Source: Clostridiales bacterium
GTDB lineage: Bacteria > Bacillota > Clostridia > Christensenellales > CAG-138
Direction of reading: 5' to 3'
DNA: 33,667 bases
NCBI GenBank assembly: GCA_009783775.1
Contig: WRCT01000002.1
Span: forward strand, 1-33,667
Shown: piece by piece, positions 1 to 7,631 of the stretch
Layout of the letters: every line of letters starts with the position of its first letter
Numbering within the stretch: position 1 is the stretch's first letter
Program-made: the position numbers and the translations under genes
The notes under the pieces: generated by a model
Database searches by the model: none
Seen by the model: only the letters and a program-made list of their open reading frames with translations
Told to the model about the DNA's origin: nothing

Positions 1-735
1 CCGCAAAGCATTCAATGTTACCTGCTGTAGATCGGGAGAAAACCCTGTTAGCGGAGAGGCAGGGTTTTTTTCATCGCCCAAACACTCTACCACAGCCAGC
101 GCTTCTGAGAAATCATCTTCCCTGCCATAGGCGCTCAGTGTAATCACACATTTCATGCCTGCGGCAGTTGCCGCCAAAAGCCCGATATGGGAATCTTCGA
201 TGACCAGGCATTCCTCAGCGGAAATGCCACAGGCTTCGGCTGCTATCCGATAGATGTCCGGCGCAGGCTTTTTGGCTTTTACTGCGTCACCCGCAAAGAT
301 ACGGCGAATCACACTGTCCATATCGCGGCCCAACAATGCCCGCGCTATCGCAGCGACACTTCTTTCATGAGCGGTGGAGCAGATACATACATATATACCG
401 GCCGCCGCTGCCTCCCGCATCAACCGGCGCACACCGGGGCGCGCCGGCAGAGAAGCCGCCAACTCCATGAATATCCCTGTTTTCAGCTTGTGCAGCCGCT
501 CGATATACGCGGCGGTAAGCACCTTCGGCGGGAATTGGTCGGGCTGTGCGTAAAAGGCGGCGGACAACCGTTCTTTGCCGCCGCCGATGGCCACCAGGCG
601 GCCGTACTCCTCTATGCTCCAGTGCAAATCAATGCCCTCGCGTGCAAAGGCCCGATTGAACGCCACTCGGTGCCCGTGCACTTCTGTTTCCGCAATCACG
701 CCGTCACAGTCAAACAGCAATGCTTTCAGCGCCAT
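1..735 (-). CDS. HAD-superfamily hydrolase, CbbY / beta-phosphoglucomutase-like (3' end outside window)
   Basis: The start is ATG at 735, preceded by GAGGAGATATT; 245 codons are open to the window edge, so the C-terminus is missing. The N-terminus MALKALLFDCDGVIAETEVH is HAD motif I (DxDGV, nucleophile Asp9 and Asp11) and is followed by a helical cap. Motif II is CICSTAHE (a Ser/Thr after the strand), the motif III lysine lies in VKAKKPAPDIY, and motif IV is CLVIEDSHIGLLAA. This order fits subfamily IA phosphatases and phosphomutases acting on sugar phosphates; the exact substrate cannot be read. The gene lies 9 bp downstream of the GntR gene, so the two are probably co-transcribed and serve the divergent sulfatase/aldolase pathway. 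Confidence 0.88.
   Translation of the reverse strand, partial: MALKALLFDCDGVIAETEVHGHRVAFNRAFAREGIDLHWSIEEYGRLVAIGGGKERLSAAFYAQPDQFPPKVLTAAYIERLHKLKTGIFMELAASLPARPGVRRLMREAAAAGIYVCICSTAHERSVAAIARALLGRDMDSVIRRIFAGDAVKAKKPAPDIYRIAAEACGISAEECLVIEDSHIGLLAATAAGMKCVITLSAYGREDDFSEALAVVECLGDEKNPASPLTGFSPDLQQVTLNALR
39..71 (+). terminator. Terminator-like hairpin inside the HAD coding end
   Basis: AAAACCCTG (39-47) pairs with CAGGGTTTT (60-68) across a 12-nt loop and runs into a T tract to 71 on the plus strand. It lies in open HAD reading frame, so it either terminates plus-strand transcripts arriving from the left or is chance structure. Confidence 0.35.
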
Positions 736-744
736 AATATCTCC

Positions 745-1464
745 TCAAAATTCCAACCTGAGCTTTAGCTTGTCGCCGCGAAAGATCACCTTTGCAAATT
801 CAAACGGTACGCCATATTTATCCACAAGGGTATCTTGCAGCAACAGCAGTGGGTGCCCTGCGGGAATGTCGAGCAAGTCCGCCTCCGTCTTGGATGCAGC
901 GACCGATTCCAATTCTTCATATACACGGCTGCGGGTCAGCCCGTATTGTTTGCTGAGAATGGTGCAAAGCTGTTCCTCCACAAGGTTTTGGTTTTCCAGC
1001 CCGGGCGCAAGTTTCTCAGGAATATAGGAAATATGCAGACTCAACGGTTTGCCCTTGACTCCGCGCCGTCTTTGAATCACATAAACCTTTTCCTCGGCTC
1101 CCAACGCGAGTTTTTGGCGCACGTCCTTTGTGCCTCTGCACGCTTTCACCCCGAGCAATTCTGTTGTGACCTCGTAACCCAAACGCTCCAATTGCTCGCG
1201 AATACCCTCATAAAATAAAGATTTCGCATCAATCTTTTCCTCCGATACAAAGGTGCCCTTCCCCGCGATGCGAAACAACAACCCTTCCTGCACCAGTTTT
1301 GTAATGACATTCCGCACCGTCATTCGGCTGATGCCGTTTTCATTGCCCAGCTCGTTTTCGGAGGGGATGGGTGCGCCCGGCGCCCATTCTCCGGTGTGCA
1401 GCCTCCGGCGTATCGCTTCCTCCATCTGCCGATGCAGCGGCTTTGCGCATGTTTTGTCAATCAT
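745..1464 (-). CDS. GntR-family regulator with UTRA effector domain (HutC subfamily)
   Basis: The protein has 239 residues from ATG 1464, chosen because AGGAGG sits just upstream; the frame extends to 1512 but without a ribosome site. The N-terminal winged helix reads PLHRQMEEAIRRRL, then IPSENELGNENGISRMTVR and a recognition helix, ending in the wing IAGKGTFVSEE. The C-terminal half (from about residue 80) matches the UTRA sugar/amine-binding fold, with the typical end DTLVDKYGVPFEFAKVIFRGDKLKL. It probably represses the divergent sulfatase/aldolase operon and itself in response to a phosphorylated or substituted sugar. Paired operator-like repeats lie in both promoters. Confidence 0.93.
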   Translation of the reverse strand: MIDKTCAKPLHRQMEEAIRRRLHTGEWAPGAPIPSENELGNENGISRMTVRNVITKLVQEGLLFRIAGKGTFVSEEKIDAKSLFYEGIREQLERLGYEVTTELLGVKACRGTKDVRQKLALGAEEKVYVIQRRRGVKGKPLSLHISYIPEKLAPGLENQNLVEEQLCTILSKQYGLTRSRVYEELESVAASKTEADLLDIPAGHPLLLLQDTLVDKYGVPFEFAKVIFRGDKLKLRLEF

Positions 1465-1483
1465 AAAACTTCCTCCTGAAGAC

Positions 1484-1512
1484 AGTATATCAAATATAAC
1501 AGGTAAATACAA
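1484..1512 (-). promoter_or_regulatory. Promoter of the GntR gene
   Basis: Read on the minus strand: TTGTAT (1512-1507), a 17-bp spacer, and TATACT (1489-1484), about 20 bp before the chosen start. The -35 overlaps the left operator-like repeat, which suggests autorepression. Confidence 0.6.
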
Positions 1513-1569
1513 GTATATTTATGTTTCCTATTGACATTTCCGCCATTACGTGGTAGTCTTGTATATACC
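1502..1569. promoter_or_regulatory. Inverted operator pair between GntR and sulfatase genes
   Basis: GGTAAATACAAG (1502-1513) and CTTGTATATACC (1558-1569) are inverted copies matching at 11 of 12 positions. The left copy covers the GntR -35 and the right copy touches the sulfatase -10. AT-rich GTAT/ATAC half-sites are common in operators of HutC-type GntR proteins; assignment to this GntR is inference. Confidence 0.55.
1531..1559 (+). promoter_or_regulatory. Promoter of the sulfatase/aldolase operon
   Basis: TTGACA (1531-1536), a 17-bp spacer, and an extended -10 TGG-TAGTCT (1551-1559). The -35 is perfect and the -10 weak, as expected for a regulated promoter. Confidence 0.55.
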
Positions 1570-1663
1570 TGTACGACATGGAGAGCGAATCGAAACCAAG
1601 CTGATTGCGCTGCTGGGGGAAGCGGAATCACTACTGTGAACGTTATTGTGAGGAGACAACGTT

Positions 1664-3958
1664 ATGAACGAAAAAACAACCATTGAACCCGACCGAAGCG
1701 TTCTGCCAATCCAAGCGCCCGCCAATCCGCCCTGTGAAGCGGTGAATGCGGCAGCGTCCACGCCCCCACCCAGGTTTGCCGTCAAAGCACCTGCGGGCGC
1801 GCCCAACGTTGTGCTGGTCTTGCTTGACGACATGGGCTTTGGCGCCTGTGATACGTTCGGCGGACCCATTCCCATGCGCGCGGCCAATCGGCTGGCGGAA
1901 AACGGGCTGCGCTATACCCGCTTTCACACTACGGCTCTGTGTGCGCCGACACGCGCCGCTATACTGACAGGCTACAACCATCACACCAACAATATGGGGT
2001 CCATTCCGGAGCTGGGCACGGCTTTTCCGGGCAACACCAGCGTTCGTCCGGCTACCGTCACCCCCTTGGCCAGAATCCTGCGCGACAATGGCTACGCCAC
2101 CGCTCAGTTCGGAAAATGCCATGAGGTGCCCACGTGGGAGATTACGCCCTTTGGGCCCTTTGACCACTGGCCAACGTCCACGGGATTTGATAAATTCTAT
2201 GGATTTGTGGGCTGCCAAACCAACCAGTACAGCCCGCAGTTATACGACGGCACGAGGCGCCTTCCCGTTCCGAATCGTGCGGGATATCATCTGACGGAGG
2301 ATCTGGCAGATAAAGCAATCGATTGGATGCGGTTTCAGAAGGCCTTGTTTGCCGACAAGCCTTTCTTCCTTTATTTCGCTCCGGGCGCTACCCATACGCC
2401 CCACCAGGTGCCTAGAGAATATGTCGACCGATTCAAAGGCTGTTTTGACGAGGGCTGGGACGCCCTGCGTATAAAAACCTTGGCGCGTATGAAAGACATG
2501 GGCATTGTGCCGCAGGACACCAAGCTGGCGGAAAAACCGGCGGATATCGCCGACTGGGATTCCCACACGCCACGGGAAAAGGAATTGCTGGCACGGGAGA
2601 TGGAGGTCTATGCGGCGTTTGCGGCGCATACGGACGATCAGATCAATCGGCTAATCGACTGTCTGGAGGATATGGACATTCTGGACAACACCCTCTTCTT
2701 GTATGTGCTGGGGGATAACGGGGCCAGCGCAGAGGGGCAGGCTCGTGGGCTGTATAATGAGCAGACCCAGCTGAACGGTATCCCCGAGGACTTTGCGTTC
2801 TTTTACAACAACATGGATAAGCTGGGCAGCGACGAGGCCTATAACCAGTATGCCATGGGGTGGGCGATCGCGGCGGACGCCCCCTTTACCTGGGCCAAGC
2901 AGGTGGCTTCCGATTTTGGCGGCACCCGCAACGGCCTGGTGGTGCATTATCCCAAAGAAATTCAAAACGGGGGCGGGTTGCGGACGCAGTTCCACCATTG
3001 CGTGGATCTCGCCCCCACCATTTTGGAGGCCGCAGGCATTGACCATCCTCACACGGTGGACGGCGTGCCGCAGCGTCCGCTCGAGGGCAAGAGCATGGCC
3101 TACAGCTTCCGTGAAGAGAAGGCCCCCTCCGTTCGCAATACTCAGTATTTTTGCAATATGTCAAACTACGGCATCTACCATGAGGGGTGGTTTGCCGGGG
3201 TGGTTGGCAAGTATCCCTGGAGCGGAGCGCCGAGGTATAAGTCTTACGAAGAAGGCGTATGGGAGCTCTATGATATCGAAAAAGACTTTTCTCTCTCAAC
3301 CAATCTGGCGGGGCGGTTTCCCGATAAAGTGACGGCTATGAAAGCGGTGTTTGAAGACGAGGCGCGAAAATATAACGTGTTTCCCATCGACAACCGCGGA
3401 AACCCACTATTTACCGCCAAGGTTGCCGGGCGGCCCGATCTTTCCGCTTCGCTCAAGTCCTTGTCGCTGCGGGCGGGCATGGAAAGTATGCAGGAAACCT
3501 GCTTCCCCAATTTGAAAAACACCTCTTACAGGATTACGGCGGACATTGATGTGCAGGACGGCTGCATGGATGGCGTGATTCTGTGCCAGGGGGGGAAGTT
3601 CGGCGGTTGGAGCCTGTATGTGCATCAAGGCGTGCCCACCTTCTGCTATAACTTTCTGGCGCAAAAACGGTATTATGTGCGCGCGCAAAACGCATTGGTG
3701 GCAGGAAAGAATCAAATTGAGATTGATTTTCGTTATGACGGCGGCGGACAGGGCGCGGGTGGTTTGTTCCGACTGTCTGTCAACGGCATTCCACACGCGG
3801 AGCAGCGCGCGGAACAAACCTTCTCCTGCAATACTTCCTTTGATGAAACCGCAAATGCCGGCGTGGATATCGGCACGCCTGTCTCTGAGGAATATACCTG
3901 CGCGAACAGCCGCTTTCAGGGTGACATCTATCGGGTTCATGTGCAAATCGAACCATGA
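1664..3958 (+). CDS. Cytosolic arylsulfatase, Cys-type
   Basis: A 764-residue type I sulfatase that hydrolyses sulfate esters. The alkaline-phosphatase-like fold begins NVVLVLLDDMGFGA (metal Asp55/Asp56). The formylglycine signature is CAPTRAAILTG with Cys93 as the modified residue; HHTNNMG and GDNGAS follow in family order. The long Pro-rich N-terminus without a signal peptide and the large C-terminal part (about 560-764) resemble the roughly 780-residue bacterial arylsulfatases, so it should act in the cytosol on an imported substrate. GAGGAG precedes the ATG. Cys in place of Ser matches the radical-SAM maturase encoded at 4866. Substrate unknown; the neighbouring aldolase and HAD genes point to a sulfated sugar. 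Confidence 0.93.
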   Translation: MNEKTTIEPDRSVLPIQAPANPPCEAVNAAASTPPPRFAVKAPAGAPNVVLVLLDDMGFGACDTFGGPIPMRAANRLAENGLRYTRFHTTALCAPTRAAILTGYNHHTNNMGSIPELGTAFPGNTSVRPATVTPLARILRDNGYATAQFGKCHEVPTWEITPFGPFDHWPTSTGFDKFYGFVGCQTNQYSPQLYDGTRRLPVPNRAGYHLTEDLADKAIDWMRFQKALFADKPFFLYFAPGATHTPHQVPREYVDRFKGCFDEGWDALRIKTLARMKDMGIVPQDTKLAEKPADIADWDSHTPREKELLAREMEVYAAFAAHTDDQINRLIDCLEDMDILDNTLFLYVLGDNGASAEGQARGLYNEQTQLNGIPEDFAFFYNNMDKLGSDEAYNQYAMGWAIAADAPFTWAKQVASDFGGTRNGLVVHYPKEIQNGGGLRTQFHHCVDLAPTILEAAGIDHPHTVDGVPQRPLEGKSMAYSFREEKAPSVRNTQYFCNMSNYGIYHEGWFAGVVGKYPWSGAPRYKSYEEGVWELYDIEKDFSLSTNLAGRFPDKVTAMKAVFEDEARKYNVFPIDNRGNPLFTAKVAGRPDLSASLKSLSLRAGMESMQETCFPNLKNTSYRITADIDVQDGCMDGVILCQGGKFGGWSLYVHQGVPTFCYNFLAQKRYYVRAQNALVAGKNQIEIDFRYDGGGQGAGGLFRLSVNGIPHAEQRAEQTFSCNTSFDETANAGVDIGTPVSEEYTCANSRFQGDIYRVHVQIEP

Positions 3959-3973
3959 GAGAATGAGGGCATT

Positions 3974-4798
3974 ATGAAGAACAATTTGTTTTGCCGGATC
4001 TTGGCGGACGCGCAAAAGAGCAGCTCTGCCGTTGCGGCAATCAACATCTTAAATCACCTGACGGTATGCGCGGTTGTGAAGGCTGCGGAACAGGCGGGCA
4101 GGCCGGTCATTTTACAACCGTCGGTCGGTACGGTGCGGCGCTATGGGGTGGAGGCGCTTTACCATATGATCAATGTGTCCAAGCGGAACGCGCGTGTGCC
4201 GGTAGCGCTGCATTTGGATCACTGCATGGATATTGCCTTGGCAAAAGCCTGTATCCGGACCGGCTGGGACTCTGTTATGGTGGATTTTTCCGCTTTGCCC
4301 TTCGAAGAGAATGTGGCGCGGACACGGGAGGTTGTGCTGTATGCGCATCGGTATGGTGTGGCCGTGGAAGGGGAGATTGGCATCATAGCCGGCGTGGAGG
4401 ATGGGATTGTGCAGGATGCCGCCTGCCCCGCCTCCTTTGTGGAGACGGTGGCGTATGTAGAGCAAACCGGAATCGATGCGGTCGCGCCCGCCATCGGCAC
4501 GGCCCACGGCCTCTACACGGGCATTCCCAAGTTGAATTTTACCCTGGTGCGAGAGCTGGGCCGCCGCTATGTCCCAGTCGTGGTGCATGGCGGAACCGGC
4601 CTGCCGAAAGAGGGTTTTCTAAAACTGATTCAATGCGGTGCGGCAAAAATCAATATCTCTACCGCCTTGAAACAGGTTTATTTGGGAGCAGCTCGGAAGG
4701 CGCTTGCGGAGGAAAGCATCGCGCCGCTGACCTTTGACCAAGCCGTTGAGGCGGCGTGTATGTCTGCCATGGAGGCCTTTATTCGTTTGTTTGCGTAG
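3974..4798 (+). CDS. Class II (zinc) fructose/tagatose-bisphosphate-type aldolase
   Basis: A 274-residue protein starting 15 bp after the sulfatase stop, with GAGGG as ribosome site. Class II aldolase features are in order: AAINILNHL near the N-terminus, LHLDHCMD with the catalytic Asp and zinc His, VMVDFSALPFEEN, EGEIGIIAGVEDG, the zinc histidine in AIGTAHGLY, VVHGGTGLP with the second zinc His, and the phosphate-binding INISTAL. It is close to the GatY/KbaY/Fba family, which cleaves ketose 1,6-bisphosphates to DHAP and an aldehyde. Within this operon it probably performs the final cleavage of the desulfated and phosphorylated sugar. The precise ketose isomer cannot be told from sequence. 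Confidence 0.92.
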   Translation: MKNNLFCRILADAQKSSSAVAAINILNHLTVCAVVKAAEQAGRPVILQPSVGTVRRYGVEALYHMINVSKRNARVPVALHLDHCMDIALAKACIRTGWDSVMVDFSALPFEENVARTREVVLYAHRYGVAVEGEIGIIAGVEDGIVQDAACPASFVETVAYVEQTGIDAVAPAIGTAHGLYTGIPKLNFTLVRELGRRYVPVVVHGGTGLPKEGFLKLIQCGAAKINISTALKQVYLGAARKALAEESIAPLTFDQAVEAACMSAMEAFIRLFA

Positions 4799-4865
4799 GG
4801 AGAGGCAGTTTATGCTTTTTTAAAAGGGCAGCTTGTCCCAACAACCTCGCCGAAACACGATTTTA

Positions 4866-5969
4866 TCATTTCAATAACACTCTGCCCGTGGCACACAGCG
4901 CGTCAAGTCGTTCGTCCAACAGCCTTCGATAGCCGCAAAAGCCACTTTCGCCCACGTACATGGCGCGGGTCAGGCGTTTGCAGCCGCCTTGACAGGCCGT
5001 TTGGTAGCGGCAACGTTCGCAGGCCTTCGGCAGTATAACGCGGCGCTGCAAAAAACCGCTCACCGCCGCATTGCCAAGGGCCTCGTGCAAGCCCATATCG
5101 CAAAAATTGCCCAAGCGGTATGCGTCCAGCACATAGAAATCGCAAGGGTAGACTCCTCCGTCTGCCTCCACGATATTTTGCGGGCGGCATTGGCCGTCCA
5201 TGCCGCAGGCCGTCGCCTGTCCGCGGACAAATTGGTTTACGATGTCGTCAAACAGCTTTACGCTGATATAGTTGCCCGCCAGTGCCTGCTTTTGCCAGAG
5301 GGGGAACAGCGCGGTATAAAATTCATAAAAACGCCGCGAGGTCAGCGCCCAGGGGGATTCCTCCTCCGCGTCAAGCGCATCCAGACAGGGGATGAACTGG
5401 ATGTAACGAAGATTCTGCGCCAGAATAAAACGCCACAGCTTCTGCGGATGGCGCGCAGCCTCGTTTGTCAGCACGCAGAGCATATTATAGTCCACATCGT
5501 GCGCATCCATTCGTCGCTTGGCCTCCATCACGCGGTTGAAACAGCCTCTGCCCATACCGTCCACTCGATTTTGGTTGTGCAGTGCCGCGGCGCCGTCCAG
5601 AGAGAGTCCCACCAGAAAGCCTTTTGCTTTCAAAAAGGCGCACCAGTCCTCGTCCAGCAGAATACCGTTGGTTTGCAATGCCCACGAGAGCCGAACCTGC
5701 TTTGGTTGGGTCTCGGCTTTCTTCACGAAATCTTTGAAAAAGTCCAGGCCCGCCAGAGTGGGCTCCCCACCCTGAAAGGCGAGGGTGAGGCTGTCGCCCT
5801 CCTCGATGTCTTTCCACAGCCCCGCAATTATTGCATACGCCGTTGTGCGAGACATAAGGCCATAGTTGGCCGTCTCCCGCTTCTGGCTGACATCGGCGTA
5901 AAAACAATAGCGGCAACGCAGGTTGCACAACGACGAGGCCGGTTTGAGCATAACGGAAAACTCCCTCAT
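4866..5969 (-). CDS. Anaerobic sulfatase-maturating enzyme (radical SAM, SPASM)
   Basis: A 367-residue protein that oxidises the active-site Cys or Ser of sulfatases to formylglycine without oxygen. The radical-SAM triad is CNLRCRYC (Cys15, Cys19, Cys22), followed by FQGGEPTL and LQTNGILLD. The C-terminal auxiliary-cluster region has CGMDGQC, a YPCDFYVLD motif and CERCRYQTACQGGCKR, the cysteine pattern of anSME. The start overlaps the exporter stop by 4 bp (ATGA). It should mature the Cys-type sulfatase encoded convergently at 1664-3958, although it belongs to a different transcription unit led by the DeoR gene. Confidence 0.94.
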   Translation of the reverse strand: MREFSVMLKPASSLCNLRCRYCFYADVSQKRETANYGLMSRTTAYAIIAGLWKDIEEGDSLTLAFQGGEPTLAGLDFFKDFVKKAETQPKQVRLSWALQTNGILLDEDWCAFLKAKGFLVGLSLDGAAALHNQNRVDGMGRGCFNRVMEAKRRMDAHDVDYNMLCVLTNEAARHPQKLWRFILAQNLRYIQFIPCLDALDAEEESPWALTSRRFYEFYTALFPLWQKQALAGNYISVKLFDDIVNQFVRGQATACGMDGQCRPQNIVEADGGVYPCDFYVLDAYRLGNFCDMGLHEALGNAAVSGFLQRRVILPKACERCRYQTACQGGCKRLTRAMYVGESGFCGYRRLLDERLDALCATGRVLLK

Positions 5970-6760
5970 ATGGCATTCCCCAGGCTGCGCAGAATGTTAA
6001 GGAGACACAGACAAAAGGCCAAGACCTGCGCGGCATTGAACAGGATGTCGGTGGCCTTTGCGCTCGTATGCCGATGCGTGTATGCCCCGATGAGTCCGCC
6101 CGCCACTGCACCGGCCAGCATTACAGGCAGCATCGACAGCGCATAACCCCCAAAGCCGCCGGCGAGCAGGGTGAGCAGTAAATTGGCGCCCTGGCTGAAG
6201 AGGATGGTGAGCAGGGAGCAGAGCGCAGCCGTTTTGGTGGAAAAACCGAATACAAAGATAATCAGCGCCACATTGATGGGACCGCCCCCAATGCCGAGGA
6301 AGGAGGAGGTAATTCCTAAAAACAGCCCCGTCAGCGCGGAGGACGCAATTCCTGCACGGTTCAGCGAGGGCAGTTTTTGCTTGTGCAGCATATAAACAAA
6401 CACGGCCACGATCAGCATGGCCAGAACAATGTTTTGCACAACTGTGGTTTGGGAAGACCTGCCGCCGTCCGCCAAAAGCCTTCGCAGGAGCAGGTTGCCC
6501 GCATTGCCGCCCAAGGCCGCCCCCGCCGCAAGAGGTATAGTTATGTTTTTTTGTGGTCTGTATGGGCTTTTGCGCTGCCGCCAAAGCGACACCGCCGACA
6601 TGACAAAGACCGTGGCGGAGGACAGGACCGAGATGCTTGCCACGTCATAGTGGCCGAGCATATCCAGCGCCGGCTTGAGGATCACGCCGCCGCCCATGCC
6701 CGTCGCCGCACCTATTGCGGTGGCAAGGATCGACAAGACAAAATAAAGAAGATAGCGCAT
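5966..6760 (-). CDS. TauE/SafE-family sulfite or sulfonate exporter
   Basis: A 264-residue polytopic membrane protein with about eight hydrophobic segments. It carries the duplicated glycine motifs of the TSUP family: GAATGMGGGVILKPAL near the N-terminus and GITSSFLGIGGGPINVALI in the second half. Members export sulfite, sulfoacetate or other small anions. Placement between the DeoR gene and the sulfatase maturase fits disposal of the sulfur oxyanion released by the sulfatase. The start is ATG 6760, only 4 bp after the DeoR stop, with a poor ribosome site, suggesting translational coupling. The transported anion is inferred from context. Confidence 0.88.
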   Translation of the reverse strand: MRYLLYFVLSILATAIGAATGMGGGVILKPALDMLGHYDVASISVLSSATVFVMSAVSLWRQRKSPYRPQKNITIPLAAGAALGGNAGNLLLRRLLADGGRSSQTTVVQNIVLAMLIVAVFVYMLHKQKLPSLNRAGIASSALTGLFLGITSSFLGIGGGPINVALIIFVFGFSTKTAALCSLLTILFSQGANLLLTLLAGGFGGYALSMLPVMLAGAVAGGLIGAYTHRHTSAKATDILFNAAQVLAFCLCLLNILRSLGNAI

Positions 6761-6764
6761 GGGC

Positions 6765-7544
6765 CTATACCATGATCAGCGAGATGCCCTTTTCCGTGAT
6801 CAGCTCCTGCCAATAGACCGGCAGGTTTTTATCCGTAATGATTTTATTGAAATCGGCAATGTCCGCAAAATAGCAGGATTTCACAATGCCGAACTTGCTG
6901 GAATCCAAGACAAGGATTCGCTCCGCGCCGGACTCCAGAATGGCCTGTTTGGTATGCAGCTCATAGTTGTTCGTGCAGGTTACGCCCAAGGACTCGTGCA
7001 CGCCCGCCGCAGACACAAAGACCTTGGACGCACGGGTCCTCTTTATGAGGGAGACGCTTTCAGCGCTCTCGAACATATAGGTGTCCGAATGAAAATATCC
7101 ACCGCCGAAAATCAGTCGGATGTTGGGCTTGTCACAAACCTTGTTGATGATGTTCAAATTACAGCTTAAGATAGTCAGGCGCAGCTCGTTGGGAATATAG
7201 TCCGCGATATGCTCGGTGGTGGTGCCGTTGTCAATGATGATACAGTCGTCCAACTCAATCAGGGAAGCGCCGCAGACGCCGATTTTCTCCTTTTCCTTGA
7301 CATGGGCGGTGCCCGCCCGCATTAGCGAATACTCGTCGTTAACCACCTGCAACAGATTCTGCGTCTCATACAGTACCGATCCGCGCACATTTGCCACGAT
7401 ACCCTTGCCTTTTAATATCTCCAGATCCCTGCGTATGGTCATTTCCGAAACCTGCAACAGGGAAGCCAGCTCCTTTATCGTTGTACGCTGCTTCCTATAG
7501 AGTATTTCTATCAGTTGGTTGGTTCGATCTACTTGTTTTTTCAT
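6765..7544 (-). CDS. DeoR/GlpR-family transcriptional regulator
   Basis: A 259-residue protein with an N-terminal DeoR helix-turn-helix (RTTIKELASLLQVSEMTIRRDLEILKGKG). Its sugar-phosphate isomerase-like sensor domain carries the family motifs IIDNGTTTEHIADYI and FVSAAGVHESLGVT, plus the KQAILESGAERILVLDSSKF region. DeoR proteins usually repress and are released by a phosphorylated sugar. It heads an operon with the exporter and anSME genes, and its promoter contains a CAACA-type dyad that recurs in the nucleoside-transporter promoter at 14507. It is therefore probably autoregulated and controls both units; deoxyribose-5-phosphate or ribose-5-phosphate would be natural inducers. Confidence 0.94.
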   Translation of the reverse strand: MKKQVDRTNQLIEILYRKQRTTIKELASLLQVSEMTIRRDLEILKGKGIVANVRGSVLYETQNLLQVVNDEYSLMRAGTAHVKEKEKIGVCGASLIELDDCIIIDNGTTTEHIADYIPNELRLTILSCNLNIINKVCDKPNIRLIFGGGYFHSDTYMFESAESVSLIKRTRASKVFVSAAGVHESLGVTCTNNYELHTKQAILESGAERILVLDSSKFGIVKSCYFADIADFNKIITDKNLPVYWQELITEKGISLIMV

Positions 7545-7579
7545 GATTGTCCCTGCTCTTTTATTTTTTCACATACTTC

Positions 7580-7608
7580 ATTATAAGTAAATGTTTCACA
7601 TATTTCAA
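7580..7608 (-). promoter_or_regulatory. Promoter of deoR-exporter-anSME operon
   Basis: On the minus strand TTGAAA (7608-7603), a 17-bp spacer and a perfect TATAAT (7585-7580). Two direct copies of TTTCACATA (plus strand 7567-7575 and 7594-7602) flank the -10 and could be additional regulator sites. Confidence 0.85.
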
Positions 7609-7631
7609 CAATATTTGTTGTTTTACCAACA
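7606..7631. promoter_or_regulatory. CAACA/TGTTG operator dyad in the deoR promoter
   Basis: CAACAATATTTGTTG (7606-7620) is a 6-3-6 dyad overlapping the -35, and a third half-site CAACA lies at 7627-7631. The same CAACA-N5-TGTTG arrangement occurs at 7 bp per arm in the BMP promoter, implying one regulator, most likely this DeoR protein. Confidence 0.6.

Noticed and set aside
187..768. 193-residue plus frame across the HAD gene
   Set aside because: The minus strand encodes an intact HAD protein with all four motifs and a ribosome site; the plus frame has no recognisable domain.
1550..1636. Short frame from GTG ending in an ETKLIALLGEAESLL-like tail before the sulfatase
   Set aside because: It overlaps the promoter and operator, has no ribosome site, and could at most be the tail of a lost gene.
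4799..4865. Terminator between the convergent aldolase and anSME genes
   Set aside because: GGGCAGCTTGTCCC near 4826 does not make a stable stem and has no T tract; no supported terminator was found.
4989..6146. 385-residue plus frame opposite the anSME gene
   Set aside because: It is a mirror of the radical-SAM gene, whose cysteine motifs are unambiguous.
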